In this document: positions 4,918-5,084 of the stretch, piece by piece
How the letters are laid out: each line of letters starts with the position of its first letter
Position numbering within the stretch: position 1 is the first letter of the stretch
DNA from: Reyranella sp.
GTDB taxonomy: Bacteria; Pseudomonadota; Alphaproteobacteria; Reyranellales; Reyranellaceae
Assembly: GCA_016780605.1 (NCBI GenBank)
Contig: JADHLS010000500.1
Location: 1 to 5,084, forward strand
DNA length: 5,084 nucleotides
Reading direction: 5' to 3'
The notes under the pieces: generated by a model
What the model saw: the letters and a program-made list of their open reading frames with translations, nothing else
The model's database searches: none
What the model was told of the DNA's origin: nothing
Position numbers and translations under genes: made by a program

Positions 4918-5084
4918 ATGGAGATCGTCGACTTCGCCGGGCTCGCGCCGGCCCAGCATGCCCGCGCCGCCACGATCCTGCGCGACGCCCTGGCCCATGT
5001 GCCATCGGGCTACAACGCCCCCCCCGGGCGATGAGGAAGCCGAGGTCGCGCGGCGCTGCGCAGACGCCGACTGGCTGGGCCATG
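4918..5084 (+). pseudogene. 5' part of a GNAT-like acetyltransferase, frame broken at a C8 run, cut by window edge
   Basis: An ATG directly follows the exporter TGA, with GGAG four bases before it. The frame reads MEIVDFAGLAPAQHARAATI and on to HVPSGYNAPPGR, then hits TGA at 5032-5034 after only 38 residues. A run of eight C (5018-5025) precedes the stop. With seven C the frame would continue as PPGDEEAEVARRCADADWLGH to the window end, with no stop and the same codon style. The N-terminus resembles small GNAT acetyltransferases (an ILxxALAHVPSxxN-like stretch, recalled from family members), but the acetyl-CoA motif lies beyond the window. The break may be a sequencing or assembly error, a real inactivating mutation, or slippage-prone expression. 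Abutting the exporter suggests coupled translation and membership in the same operon. Confidence 0.6.

Noticed and set aside
3425..4998. Large minus-strand open frames under the SDR and exporter genes
   Set aside because: Both opposing plus-strand genes have complete motif sets and good ribosome sites; the minus frames show low-complexity composition only.

Overview
The window is a GC-rich stretch with strongly G/C-ending codons and densely packed genes. This fits an alphaproteobacterium of the rhizobial or rhodospirillal type (Bradyrhizobium- or Reyranella-like), but the genus is only a guess from gene style. I see no rRNA, tRNA, CRISPR array, insertion sequence, phage gene or origin. The window holds seven intact protein genes and the start of an eighth whose frame is broken.

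Left block (75-1960, minus strand, read right to left): a HAD-superfamily hydrolase, then a small DHCW-type cupin, then a 3-hydroxyisobutyrate-dehydrogenase-like oxidoreductase. The last two are separated by one base (TGA-C-ATG) and are probably translationally coupled. The HAD gene sits 49 bases upstream and may belong to the same transcript. A short hairpin lies just past the last gene, at 27-44.

Middle (2006-3188): a plus-strand GNAT acetyltransferase starts from TTG behind a good Shine-Dalgarno, 45 bases from the divergent HAD gene. It runs tail-to-tail into a TetR-family regulator, and the two coding regions overlap by 11 bases.

Right block (3189-5084): the TetR gene diverges from a plus-strand series encoding an SDR oxidoreductase with an apparent Tat signal, a LysE/RhtB-type exporter, and a second GNAT-like protein cut by the window edge. 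The 110-base AT-richer gap between tetR and the SDR gene carries a sigma70-like promoter and repeated CTTGTC/GACAAG dyads. One perfect dyad lies just after the -10 box, which makes an obvious TetR operator candidate. The SDR and exporter genes are 50 bases apart, and nearly all of that gap folds into an 18-pair hairpin that buries the exporter's Shine-Dalgarno. The exporter stop codon directly abuts the ATG of the last gene. That gene goes out of frame at a run of eight C, and dropping one C restores a sensible protein.

Functional picture (inference): the right block looks like a TetR-controlled export or detoxification unit, with an oxidoreductase, an amino-acid or metabolite exporter and an acetyltransferase. 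Its inducer and substrate cannot be read from sequence. The left block looks like ordinary catabolic or housekeeping metabolism. No clear new multi-gene system is visible. The most notable items are regulatory: the operator array and the hairpin over the exporter start.
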